Shown: positions 1 to 6,217 of the stretch, piece by piece
How the letters are laid out: each line of letters opens with the position of its first letter
How positions within the stretch are numbered: the first letter of the stretch is position 1
NCBI GenBank assembly: GCA_030917985.1
Contig: JAUPTR010000028.1
Location: forward strand, 1-6,814
Length of the DNA stretch: 6,814 nucleotides
Reading direction: 5' to 3'
From: Pseudomonadota bacterium
Lineage (GTDB): Bacteria > Pseudomonadota > Gammaproteobacteria > Burkholderiales > SCOH01
Position numbers and translations under genes: made by a program
Notes under the pieces: generated by a model
The model's database searches: none
The model's input: the letters and a program-made list of their open reading frames with translations, nothing else
What the model was told of the DNA's origin: nothing

Positions 1-38
1 AACCCGTCAAACGCCCAGGGCATCACGTGCATCAGCAT
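1..38 (-). CDS. mrpF: Mrp Na+/H+ antiporter subunit F, N-terminal fragment (cut by window edge)
   Basis: Only the first 12 codons are visible, reading MLMHVMPWAFDG, before the sequence ends. The identification rests almost wholly on position: in Mrp operons mrpF directly follows mrpE, and this frame opens exactly at the end of mrpE. The start at 38 overlaps the mrpE stop as ATGCTGA, the same arrangement as at the mrpC/mrpD junction, and has a GGAG 8 nt upstream (50 to 47). A second in-frame ATG at 32 overlaps the stop as TGATG, but the GGAG would then be 14 nt away, so 38 is preferred. MrpF is a small three-helix membrane subunit of the antiporter. The visible residues are too few to confirm the family by motif. 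Confidence 0.7.
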   Translation of the reverse strand, partial: MLMHVMPWAFDG

Positions 39-529
39 GGCAGTATCTCCAGCAGTTGGCTTTCGTAACGATTCTTGACTTCGCGTACCAGCGCATCGGC
101 ATCGGTCAGGTGCAAGGCATGCACCAGCACCCGCCGCTGTGCCAGTTCTACCCGCACACCAACGGTTCCCGGCGTGAGCGTGATCATCGATGCCAGCAAC
201 ACCGCCACCAGTTCGTCGTCGCGCTCCAGTGGCACGTAGACAAACCCAGGCTGCAACTGCTGGCGCTGGAACAGCACCTGGCGCGCCACCACCAGATTGG
301 CGAGCACGATATCCCACAGCAGCAGCGCAATCAGGCGCAATAGTTTGAGCGGCTTGCTGACCCGGCGTACCGGCATCGGCGCCAGCCGCTGCAACAATAA
401 TGGCAGCACCGTGCCAAGCACGGCACCCAGCAGCCAGTGGCCTGCCGCCAGCGACTGGTTGAGCAGCAACCACATCAGCAACAGCGCCAGGCTCAGCCAG
501 GGGCGGGGGAGCATGCGGGCGGGCCTCAT
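32..529 (-). CDS. mrpE: Mrp Na+/H+ antiporter subunit E
   Basis: MrpE (MnhE/PhaE) is a small inner-membrane subunit needed for assembly and full activity of the Mrp Na+/H+ antiporter. The product is 165 residues, close to the usual size of about 160. Two hydrophobic helices cover roughly residues 10-50, and a third lies near 62-84. A cytoplasmic C-terminal part carries the family signature: FVYVPL near 96-101, then MITLTPGTVGV near 115-125 and LVHAL near 135-139. The open frame continues upstream into mrpD, but the ATG at 529 is chosen because it forms an ATGA overlap with the mrpD stop, has GAGGT at a suitable distance, and gives the expected N-terminus. Translation is probably coupled to mrpD. 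No odd features are seen. Confidence 0.93.
   Translation of the reverse strand: MRPARMLPRPWLSLALLLMWLLLNQSLAAGHWLLGAVLGTVLPLLLQRLAPMPVRRVSKPLKLLRLIALLLWDIVLANLVVARQVLFQRQQLQPGFVYVPLERDDELVAVLLASMITLTPGTVGVRVELAQRRVLVHALHLTDADALVREVKNRYESQLLEILPC
47..50 (-). promoter_or_regulatory. Shine-Dalgarno GGAG deciding the mrpF start
   Basis: GGAG on the minus strand lies inside the last codons of mrpE, 8 nt before the ATG at 38 and 14 nt before the ATG at 32. The spacing favours the upstream ATG as the mrpF start. Confidence 0.5.
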
Positions 530-2004
530 CGCAGCACCTCGACATAGGCATCGGTGAGCAACAATTGCTCGGCCATGCGCTGGCAATAGGACGATATCGG
601 CTCGGCAAACACGCTCAGCGCCAGCGCCATCAGCACCAGCGCACTGGCCGGCAACAAGGTGCCGGGGCGTGCCGCATGCCAGTTGCCACTCGGCTCTTGC
701 CAGAACAGGGCACTGCCGGCCCGTGCCAGCGCAATCATGCTCAACAGGGCCGCCAGCAATACCAGCGCCAGCCACAGGCCGGGTGCCTGCAGCGGCAAAC
801 CCTGCAACAGCCAGAGTTTGGCAAGAAAACCGGCCGAAGGCGGCAAACCGGCCAGCAGCACTGCCGCCAGCAAAAACAGCAGCGCCAGGTGTTTGTCGGC
901 CACGCCGCCGGCATGCAGCACGTCACCGGCATCGCGCCGCAGCTGCAGTTGATCGGCCAGCAGATACAACACCGCCACCGCCAGCGTGCTGTGTGGCAGG
1001 TAATACAGCGTTGCCGCCAGTGCTGCCGGCGTGGCCACGGCAAAGCCGAACAGCAGCATGCCTACCGACCCCACCACCAGCCCGCCAGCCAGCCCGCGCA
1101 CGCTGCGCGCCGCCAGCGCCAGCAGGCTGCCCAGCAGCAGCGTGCCCAGCGCCAGCCACGGTAGCCACGGCGTCAGCAGGCCACTGCCGGCATCGCTGGC
1201 GCTGCCGAACACCAGCGTATACACACGGATGATGGCGTACACCCCCACCTTGGTCATGATCGCAAACAGGGCCGCCACCGGGCCCGGTGCCGCCGCGTAG
1301 GTGCCGCGCACCCAGGCATTCAGCGGCCAGAGCGCGGCTTTCAGCGCAAACACGATAAACAGCAGCAGCGCGGCACTGCGCAGCCACGGCCATTGCCCTG
1401 GCGCTGCCTGCGCCACACGGCGCGCCATGTCGGCCATGTTCAGCGTGCCGGTCAGGCCGTACAGCAGGCTGACCGCAATCAGAAACAGCGCCGAGCCGGC
1501 GAGATTGAGGGTGACATAACGCAGGCCGGCATCGATGCGCGCCCGGCCATCGCCATGTACCAGCAGGCCGTAAGAGGCAATCAGCAGCAGTTCGAAAAAC
1601 ACGAACAGGTTGAACAGATCGCCGGTAAGGAAGGCGCCGTTCAGGCCCATCCACTGCAGCCAGAACAATTCGTGGAAAAACGCGCCGCGTTTATCCCAGT
1701 CGCTGACAGCGGCGTAGGCCTGCACTTCCAGCGCCAGCAGAGCGGTCAGTACCAGCATCCAGGCCGATAGCCGATCCAGCTGCAGCAGAATGCCGAACGG
1801 CGGCTGCCAGCCTCCGAGACGATAGACCTGGATCGCACCCTGATCGGCCCAGGTCAGCAAGGTCAGGCTCAGCAGCAACATGGCGCCACCACCCAGCAGC
1901 GCCAGGCCACGCTTGAGTGCCAGGCGTTGCCCCAGCAGCAGCGACAAGGCCGCCAGCAAGGCTGGCAGCAGCACTGGCAAAATCAGCAAATGCTGGCTCA
2001 GCAT
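526..2004 (-). CDS. mrpD: Mrp Na+/H+ antiporter subunit D
   Basis: MrpD is one of the two large antiporter-like subunits of Mrp, homologous to the NuoL/M/N proton-pumping subunits of complex I, and is thought to carry one of the ion pathways. The product is 492 residues, a normal length, and is hydrophobic throughout, consistent with about 14 helices. Key charged residues are visible: E138 in FVFFELLLIASYG, K222 in ALKAALWPLNAW and K252 in IMTKVGVYAI. There is a histidine at H338 in YYLPHST and K396 in FLAKLW. The region usually resembling DLKRLLAY is divergent here (ARSVRGLAG, about residues 299-307). The ATG at 2004 overlaps the mrpC stop as ATGCTGA and has GAGGA 6 nt upstream. The 3' end overlaps mrpE as ATGA. 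Distinction from the paralogous MrpA and Nuo subunits rests on length, operon order and the FELLLIASYGLL segment. Confidence 0.95.
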   Translation of the reverse strand: MLSQHLLILPVLLPALLAALSLLLGQRLALKRGLALLGGGAMLLLSLTLLTWADQGAIQVYRLGGWQPPFGILLQLDRLSAWMLVLTALLALEVQAYAAVSDWDKRGAFFHELFWLQWMGLNGAFLTGDLFNLFVFFELLLIASYGLLVHGDGRARIDAGLRYVTLNLAGSALFLIAVSLLYGLTGTLNMADMARRVAQAAPGQWPWLRSAALLLFIVFALKAALWPLNAWVRGTYAAAPGPVAALFAIMTKVGVYAIIRVYTLVFGSASDAGSGLLTPWLPWLALGTLLLGSLLALAARSVRGLAGGLVVGSVGMLLFGFAVATPAALAATLYYLPHSTLAVAVLYLLADQLQLRRDAGDVLHAGGVADKHLALLFLLAAVLLAGLPPSAGFLAKLWLLQGLPLQAPGLWLALVLLAALLSMIALARAGSALFWQEPSGNWHAARPGTLLPASALVLMALALSVFAEPISSYCQRMAEQLLLTDAYVEVLR

Positions 2005-2336
2005 GACGCATCCTCGTCACGGTCGATCCGGTCGTCACCCTGCTGCTGGCGCTGGCGAATGGCAAGCGCCAGCAGCAGGGCGGTCATGGCCAGGCCGATC
2101 ACGATTGCAGTCAGCACCAGTGCCGGCGGCAGCGGGTCGGCATAATCGCTGCCCGCAGCGTGGATGATGGGCGTGGCACCGATTTTCAGCCCGCCCATGG
2201 CAAAAATGAACAGATTCACCGCATACGACAGCAGGGTCATGCCCAGCACCAGATCAAAGCTGTGGCGGCGCAGCACCAGATACAGGCCACAGGCAGCCAG
2301 CAGGCCGACAATCAGCGAAAACAGCAATGCACTCAT
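1998..2336 (-). CDS. mrpC: Mrp Na+/H+ antiporter subunit C
   Basis: MrpC is a NuoK-like inner-membrane subunit of the Mrp antiporter. The product has 112 residues, the typical size. Three hydrophobic helices lie near residues 3-21, 28-50 and 70-93. Family signatures include LLSYAVNLFIFAMGG (about 35-49) and YADPLPPALVLTAIVIG (about 65-81). A charged tail of about 18 residues rich in Gln, Asp and Arg follows the last helix. The frame is open further upstream, but the ATG at 2336 is chosen because it overlaps the mrpA stop as ATGA and has an excellent GGAGG (2345 to 2341) 4 nt upstream, inside the last codons of mrpA. The stop overlaps the mrpD start. Confidence 0.95.
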   Translation of the reverse strand: MSALLFSLIVGLLAACGLYLVLRRHSFDLVLGMTLLSYAVNLFIFAMGGLKIGATPIIHAAGSDYADPLPPALVLTAIVIGLAMTALLLALAIRQRQQQGDDRIDRDEDASC

Positions 2337-5074
2337 GCGCCCTCCTCCGGCCGATATTGCGCCAGCCGCGTAAACAGGGCCCAGCCAGCCCCCACCACCA
2401 GCAGATATACAGCCAGATCGAACAAGGCGGCCGTGGCCCATTCCAGCTCACCCACCAGCGGCAAATGCAGATGGCCGTGGGCGCTGCTGAGAAATTCGCT
2501 GTCGAAATACCAGGCACCGGTGCCGGTGACCAGCGCCAGCATCAGGCCGAATGCCATCCAGCGCGGCGGCGACAGACGGCTGAAACGCATGCCGGCCAAC
2601 ACCGGCAATACCAGAAACACCACCGTTACCAGGCCTGCAACAAAGCCACCACCCGGCTGTTGATGCCCGCGCAGGAACAGATACACCGCCACCAGCAGGC
2701 CAAACGGCAGCAGCAGGCGCACCCCCAGCCGCAACATCGGCGCAGCGGGCGCATCAGCGCTGCTGCCGGCGCCTTGCTGCAGCAGTTTGATCAGCAGCAA
2801 ACCAGCGAGGCCAAGTACGGTGATTTCGCCAAAAGTATCGAAACCCCGGAAATCCACCAGGATGACGTTGACCACATTGCTGCCGCCGCCCAAGGGCACG
2901 CTGTGCTGCAGGTAATAACCGGAGAGGCTGGGCACCGGGTTGCTCAGCACCGCAAACAGACAGGCGGCAATGCCGCCGCCAGCCAGCAATGCCAGCAGCG
3001 CATCGCGCCAGCGGCGCGCGGCGGACTCACGCATGCCGTGGTGCGGAGTGGGCAGGTGGCGCAGCGCCAGCAGCAGCAAAATGGTTGCCACCACCTCCAC
3101 CACCAGTTGCGTCAGAGCCAGATCGGGCGAGGAATACAGCACAAAGGTCAGTGCAGTCATCAGTCCGACCACGCCGGCAGCCAACACCGCCAGCACCCGC
3201 TGCCGATGCCAGCGCACACACACCAGCGCCGCCAGCAACATGATGCCGCCCCCTACCAGCGGCGGGATATCCGCACGCTGCAGCGGCGCCAGGGGTAATG
3301 CGGCGGGCATGATCTGGCCAAGCCAGGGCCAGATGCCGGCCAGCAGGCACAGCAACAGCCAGCGCAACAGGCCGCGGCGCAGGGTATCGCGCTGCCAGTG
3401 GCCGGCTACGCTGTGCGCCAGTTGCAGCAAGCCGGCCAGAAGGGCATCAAAGCTGCGCTTGCCGCCTTCTTCCGGCACCAGGCGCCCCATCGGCCACGCC
3501 AGTTTGCCCGGCCAGCGATACAGCACCAGCCCCAGCAGCATGGCGGCAATGCTCATCAGCAAGGGCAGGTTCACGCCGTGCCACAGCGCCAGATCGATGG
3601 CCGGCAAATCGTCGCCTACCACACTGCGCGACGCGACCTGCAGCAACTCCAGCACGGTCCAGCCCGGCAGCATGCCCACCAGCAGGCACAGCGCCACCAG
3701 CAGTTCGATCGGTACACGCATCCAGCGCGGGGCCTCGTGCGGGGTGTGTGGCAATGGCCCGGTTGCGCTGCCAAAAAACACGCCATGGGCAAAACGCAGC
3801 GAATACGCCACGCTCAGTGCGGTGCCCAGCCAGGCCAGCACGGGCAGCAGCCAGATCACACCCAGCGGCGCAGCCTGTAGAGTCTGTCCATAGAACATTT
3901 CTTTCGACAGGAAACCATTGAGCAAGGGCACGCCAGCCATCGCCGCCGCCGCCACACAGCCAAGCAAGGCGGTATGCGGCATGTAGCGTGCCAGTCCACC
4001 AAGCTTGCCCATGTCGCGGGTGCCGGTTTCGTGATCAACAATGCCGGCAGTCATGAACAGCCCGGCCTTGAATGTGGCGTGATTGATCAGGTGAAACACT
4101 GCGGCCACGGCCGATTCACGGGTGCCGATACCGAACAGCAAGGTAATCAGCCCCAGATGGCTGATGGTGGAATAGGCGAGCAGGCCTTTCAGATCGCGCT
4201 GCAGATTGGCCTGCCAGGCACCAACCAGCAAGGTGGCCAGCCCGACGGGCACTACAATGCTGAACCACAGATCGGTGCCAGCCAGCACTGGAAACAGCCG
4301 CGCCAGCAAAAACACCCCAGCCTTGACCATGGTGGCCGAATGCAGGTAGGCCGACACCGGCGTGGGTGCGGCCATCGCCTTGGGTAGCCAGAAATGCAGC
4401 GGAAACTGCGCCGATTTGGCAAATGCACCGAGCAGGATCAGGCACAGCAATAGCGGATAACGCGGATCAGCCAACACCTGCTCGCGTGCGGCAATCACGT
4501 CGCTCACGGCAAAGCTGCCGGCAATATCGCCCAGCAGCAAAAAACCCGCCAGCAGGCACAAGCCACCGGCACCCGTCACCACCAGGGCCATGCGAGCGCC
4601 CTGGCGCGAGGCGCTGCGCTCGCCCCAGTAGCCGATCAGCAGAAAGGAGCTGATGCTGGTCAGCTCCCAGAAGCTCAGCAACAGCAGTAGATTGTCTGCC
4701 AGCGCCACGCCGAGCATGGCGCCCATGAACAGCAGCAGCGAGGCAAAAAAGCGCCGCGTGTCGCGCTCGTGATTCAGGTAATAACGGCCATACACAATCA
4801 CCAGCAGGCCAATACCGTATACCAGCAGCACAAACAGTGCCGCCAGCCCGTCCAGCCGCAGGGCCAGATGAATATCCGCCGCCGACAGCCACGGCAGATG
4901 CAGCACCGGATGCTCGCCCGCCACCAGCCCCGGCCACATCAGCCACAACAAGCTCAGGCCCAGCACTGGCGCGCCGGCAGCCAGCCATGGCGGCAACACA
5001 CGGCCACGCAAAGGCAGCAGCGTCAGCAATGCGGCGGCAACAAACGGCAGGGAAAGCAGCAACAACAAGGGCAA
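2333..5074 (-). CDS. mrpA: Fused Mrp Na+/H+ antiporter subunits A and B (group 2 type)
   Basis: This is the largest antiporter subunit, in the fused MrpA-MrpB form (MnhAB/PhaAB) typical of proteobacterial group 2 operons; no separate mrpB lies between it and mrpC. The protein has 913 residues. Residues about 60-410 form the NuoL-like proton antiporter part, with E137 in SFWELTS, K220 in AFAKSAQFPLHFW, H245 and K251 in YLHSATMVKAG, K296 in RDLKGLLAYSTISH, K336 in NHATFKAG and K391 in FLSKEM. Residues about 605-765 match the MrpA C-terminal NuoJ-like part, with SSPDLALTQLVVE (E660) and FDTFGEITVL (E750). Residues about 780-905 form the MnhB domain, with RGHQQPGGGFVAG near 802-814. The start is a TTG at 5074: an in-frame TAG at 5110 to 5108 lies upstream and no ATG or GTG falls between. 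TTGs at 5068, 5065 and 5062 are alternatives. No convincing Shine-Dalgarno is seen. The gene is intact, and its stop overlaps the mrpC start. Confidence 0.95.
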   Translation of the reverse strand: MPLLLLLSLPFVAAALLTLLPLRGRVLPPWLAAGAPVLGLSLLWLMWPGLVAGEHPVLHLPWLSAADIHLALRLDGLAALFVLLVYGIGLLVIVYGRYYLNHERDTRRFFASLLLFMGAMLGVALADNLLLLLSFWELTSISSFLLIGYWGERSASRQGARMALVVTGAGGLCLLAGFLLLGDIAGSFAVSDVIAAREQVLADPRYPLLLCLILLGAFAKSAQFPLHFWLPKAMAAPTPVSAYLHSATMVKAGVFLLARLFPVLAGTDLWFSIVVPVGLATLLVGAWQANLQRDLKGLLAYSTISHLGLITLLFGIGTRESAVAAVFHLINHATFKAGLFMTAGIVDHETGTRDMGKLGGLARYMPHTALLGCVAAAAMAGVPLLNGFLSKEMFYGQTLQAAPLGVIWLLPVLAWLGTALSVAYSLRFAHGVFFGSATGPLPHTPHEAPRWMRVPIELLVALCLLVGMLPGWTVLELLQVASRSVVGDDLPAIDLALWHGVNLPLLMSIAAMLLGLVLYRWPGKLAWPMGRLVPEEGGKRSFDALLAGLLQLAHSVAGHWQRDTLRRGLLRWLLLCLLAGIWPWLGQIMPAALPLAPLQRADIPPLVGGGIMLLAALVCVRWHRQRVLAVLAAGVVGLMTALTFVLYSSPDLALTQLVVEVVATILLLLALRHLPTPHHGMRESAARRWRDALLALLAGGGIAACLFAVLSNPVPSLSGYYLQHSVPLGGGSNVVNVILVDFRGFDTFGEITVLGLAGLLLIKLLQQGAGSSADAPAAPMLRLGVRLLLPFGLLVAVYLFLRGHQQPGGGFVAGLVTVVFLVLPVLAGMRFSRLSPPRWMAFGLMLALVTGTGAWYFDSEFLSSAHGHLHLPLVGELEWATAALFDLAVYLLVVGAGWALFTRLAQYRPEEGA

Positions 5075-5078
5075 GATG

Positions 5079-5127
5079 CAAGTCCGGAAACACGGGCAGC
5101 CGTCATTCTAGCAGCTTGTCGGACTTG
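5079..5127. repeat. 8-bp perfect inverted repeat flanking the candidate mrp promoter
   Basis: CAAGTCCG at 5079-5086 and CGGACTTG at 5120-5127 are exact inverted copies separated by 33 bp. The candidate -10 element of mrpA lies between them. An operator bound by a dimer or two dimers is possible, but an 8-bp match in a gap of this size can also arise by chance. Confidence 0.4.
5105..5113 (-). promoter_or_regulatory. Possible extended -10 promoter for the mrp operon
   Basis: On the minus strand TGC-TAGAAT (5113 to 5105) resembles an extended -10 element, with one mismatch to TATAAT and a TG one base upstream. The -35 position at 17 bp spacing (ATCGCT) is poor. Transcription would start near 5098, leaving a leader of only about 24 nt before the TTG start of mrpA. 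It is the best candidate in the 163-bp gap between tatD and mrpA, but the call rests on hexamer similarity only. Confidence 0.4.
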
Positions 5128-5237
5128 AGCGATCGTCGCGAGCCGGGCGTAAAAACGCGGCCAGCCTTGCCCGTTCTTGAGACAGATGGCCGGGCTGAAC
5201 GCCGCCTCTCTCATTACTGCAGCAGATCTGCCAGCCA

Positions 5238-6023
5238 TCATGCCGGGGCCGACAGCCCCAGCAACTCACGGGCGTTGGCACTGGTGGCGGCCGCCACGTC
5301 CGCCAGCGTCATCTGGCGCAATTCAGCCAGTACACTGGCAATTCGCGGCAAGTGCACGGGGGAATTGCGCTGCCGGTAAGCCCAGGCGGGGGCCATGTCA
5401 GGCGCATCGGTTTCCAGCACCAGCGCCTGCAGCGGCAGGGTTGCCGCCAGCTCGCGAATCCGCCGCGCCCGGTCAAAGGTCATCGCCCCGCCAAAACCCA
5501 GCCTGAAACCCAGCTTGATGAACTCATCCGCCTGCTGACGGCTGCCATTAAAGGCATGGGCGATACCGCCTTTCACACGAATGCGGCGCACATGCTTGAG
5601 AATCAGATCCTGCGCCTTGCGGATGTGCAGCAACACCGGCAGATCGAACTCGGCAGCCAGCTGCAGCTGTGCCACAAACAGCACCTCCTGCGCAGCCATG
5701 TCCAACCCCGGCACAAAACCATCCAGCCCGATTTCGCCCACCGCCACCACCCCGCCCTGTGCCAGCTGCGCCCGTAACCAAGACAAATGCTGCGGCAAGT
5801 GGCTCTGGATATATATCGGGTGCAGGCCCAGCGCGATGCGGCAGCAGGGGTATAACTGCGCCATCTGGCGCGTTTGCGCAAAGCCGGGTGCCGTCACCGC
5901 CGGCACCACCAGCGTTGACACACCGGCTGCCAGCGATTGCGCCACCAGCTGATCACGATCCGCAGCAAATTCAACCGCATCCAGATGGCAGTGAGTATCG
6001 ATCAAATCCAGGCCAGGCTTCAT
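5238..6023 (-). CDS. TatD family metal-dependent hydrolase, YjjV-like
   Basis: This is a TatD-family (amidohydrolase superfamily, TIM-barrel) metal-dependent hydrolase. The family includes 3'-5' DNases and the E. coli paralogues TatD, YcfH and YjjV. The product is 261 residues, a full family length. The metal ligands are all present: H11 and H13 in IDTHCHLD, E97 in GEIGLD, H133 in LPVLLHIRKA, H156 in AHAFNGS and D206 in LETDAPDM. ALGLHP near 64-69, GFGGAMTFDRA near 176-186 and the spacing between motifs recall E. coli YjjV more than TatD itself. The ATG at 6023 is preferred, with GGGGTGG just upstream; a TTG at 6050 would add nine residues lacking family similarity. It precedes mrp on the same strand, 163 bp away, and is probably functionally unrelated. 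The exact substrate cannot be read from the sequence. Confidence 0.93.
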   Translation of the reverse strand: MKPGLDLIDTHCHLDAVEFAADRDQLVAQSLAAGVSTLVVPAVTAPGFAQTRQMAQLYPCCRIALGLHPIYIQSHLPQHLSWLRAQLAQGGVVAVGEIGLDGFVPGLDMAAQEVLFVAQLQLAAEFDLPVLLHIRKAQDLILKHVRRIRVKGGIAHAFNGSRQQADEFIKLGFRLGFGGAMTFDRARRIRELAATLPLQALVLETDAPDMAPAWAYRQRNSPVHLPRIASVLAELRQMTLADVAAATSANARELLGLSAPA

Positions 6024-6073
6024 TTTTCCACCCCATATCAACAACAGCAAGCCACTTCGGAGCTGAAACTCTA

Positions 6074-6079
6074 ATTATG
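6074..6079 (-). promoter_or_regulatory. Possible -10 element for tatD-family gene
   Basis: CATAAT on the minus strand (6079 to 6074) lies about 50 bp before the hydrolase start and matches TATAAT at five of six positions. No good -35 is seen at 16-18 bp, so support is weak. It sits right beside the -35 of the rightward promoter at 6081, so the two would compete if both are used. Confidence 0.2.
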
Positions 6080-6080
6080 C

Positions 6081-6109
6081 TTGACGCAAGTGCGCGCCCT
6101 TCGTACTAT
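6081..6109 (+). promoter_or_regulatory. Sigma70-type promoter for the DUF2147 gene
   Basis: TTGACG at 6081-6086 and TACTAT at 6104-6109 are separated by 17 bp, giving five of six and four of six matches to the consensus. A start near 6116 would leave a leader of about 100 nt before the ATG at 6218. A short inverted repeat CTTG-ACG-CAAG (6080-6090) overlaps the -35. Confidence 0.6.
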
Positions 6110-6125
6110 TATGTCATTCGCATTT

Positions 6126-6161
6126 GCACTGATGCCTTCAGCCCCTCGGCAGGATCGGTGT
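6126..6161 (+). promoter_or_regulatory. Possible stem-loop in the leader of the DUF2147 mRNA
   Basis: Bases 6126-6136 can pair with 6152-6161 in ten pairs, two of them G-U, with one bulged G at 6134 and a 15-nt loop. The structure begins about 10 nt after the predicted transcription start. It is not followed by a U-run and matches no riboswitch I recognise. It could stabilise the transcript or have no function. Confidence 0.25.
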
Positions 6162-6217
6162 CAAGCGAAAACAGGCAACACACATCACACATAAAGCTTA
6201 AACGACGGAGAAACTTC

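Noticed and set aside
923..1654. Minus-strand frame of 243 codons within mrpD
   Set aside because: It is an out-of-frame shadow of mrpD, rich in Arg, Gly and Ala, whereas the mrpD frame carries the family residues throughout.
2327..3298. Long plus-strand open frame of 323 codons antisense to mrpA
   Set aside because: The translation is a Gln/His/Arg/Ala-rich low-complexity sequence, as expected from reading Leu/Ala-rich membrane protein codons backwards. mrpA on the other strand is strongly supported by conserved motifs.
560..5070. Many CAGCAG and CCAGCAGCA triplet runs on the plus strand
   Set aside because: They are the complement of CTG and GCT codons for Leu and Ala in transmembrane helices. 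They are not tandem repeats with a fixed unit and have no CRISPR-like spacing.
5147..5158. Small hairpin GCGT-AAAA-ACGC between the hydrolase gene and mrpA
   Set aside because: The 4-bp stem is too short, and there is no T-run to support a terminator.
5222..5231. Palindrome GCAGATCTGC just after the hydrolase stop
   Set aside because: It has no loop and no following T-run, so it is not a terminator; a 10-bp palindrome alone is weak evidence for an operator.
5023..5241. Minus-strand frame of 72 codons starting in an ATGA overlap with the hydrolase stop
   Set aside because: The overlap with the stop looks like an operon junction, but no good Shine-Dalgarno precedes it. The peptide has no recognisable features, ends in a Cys-rich run that is the shadow of the Leu-rich start of mrpA, and overlaps mrpA by about 50 bases.
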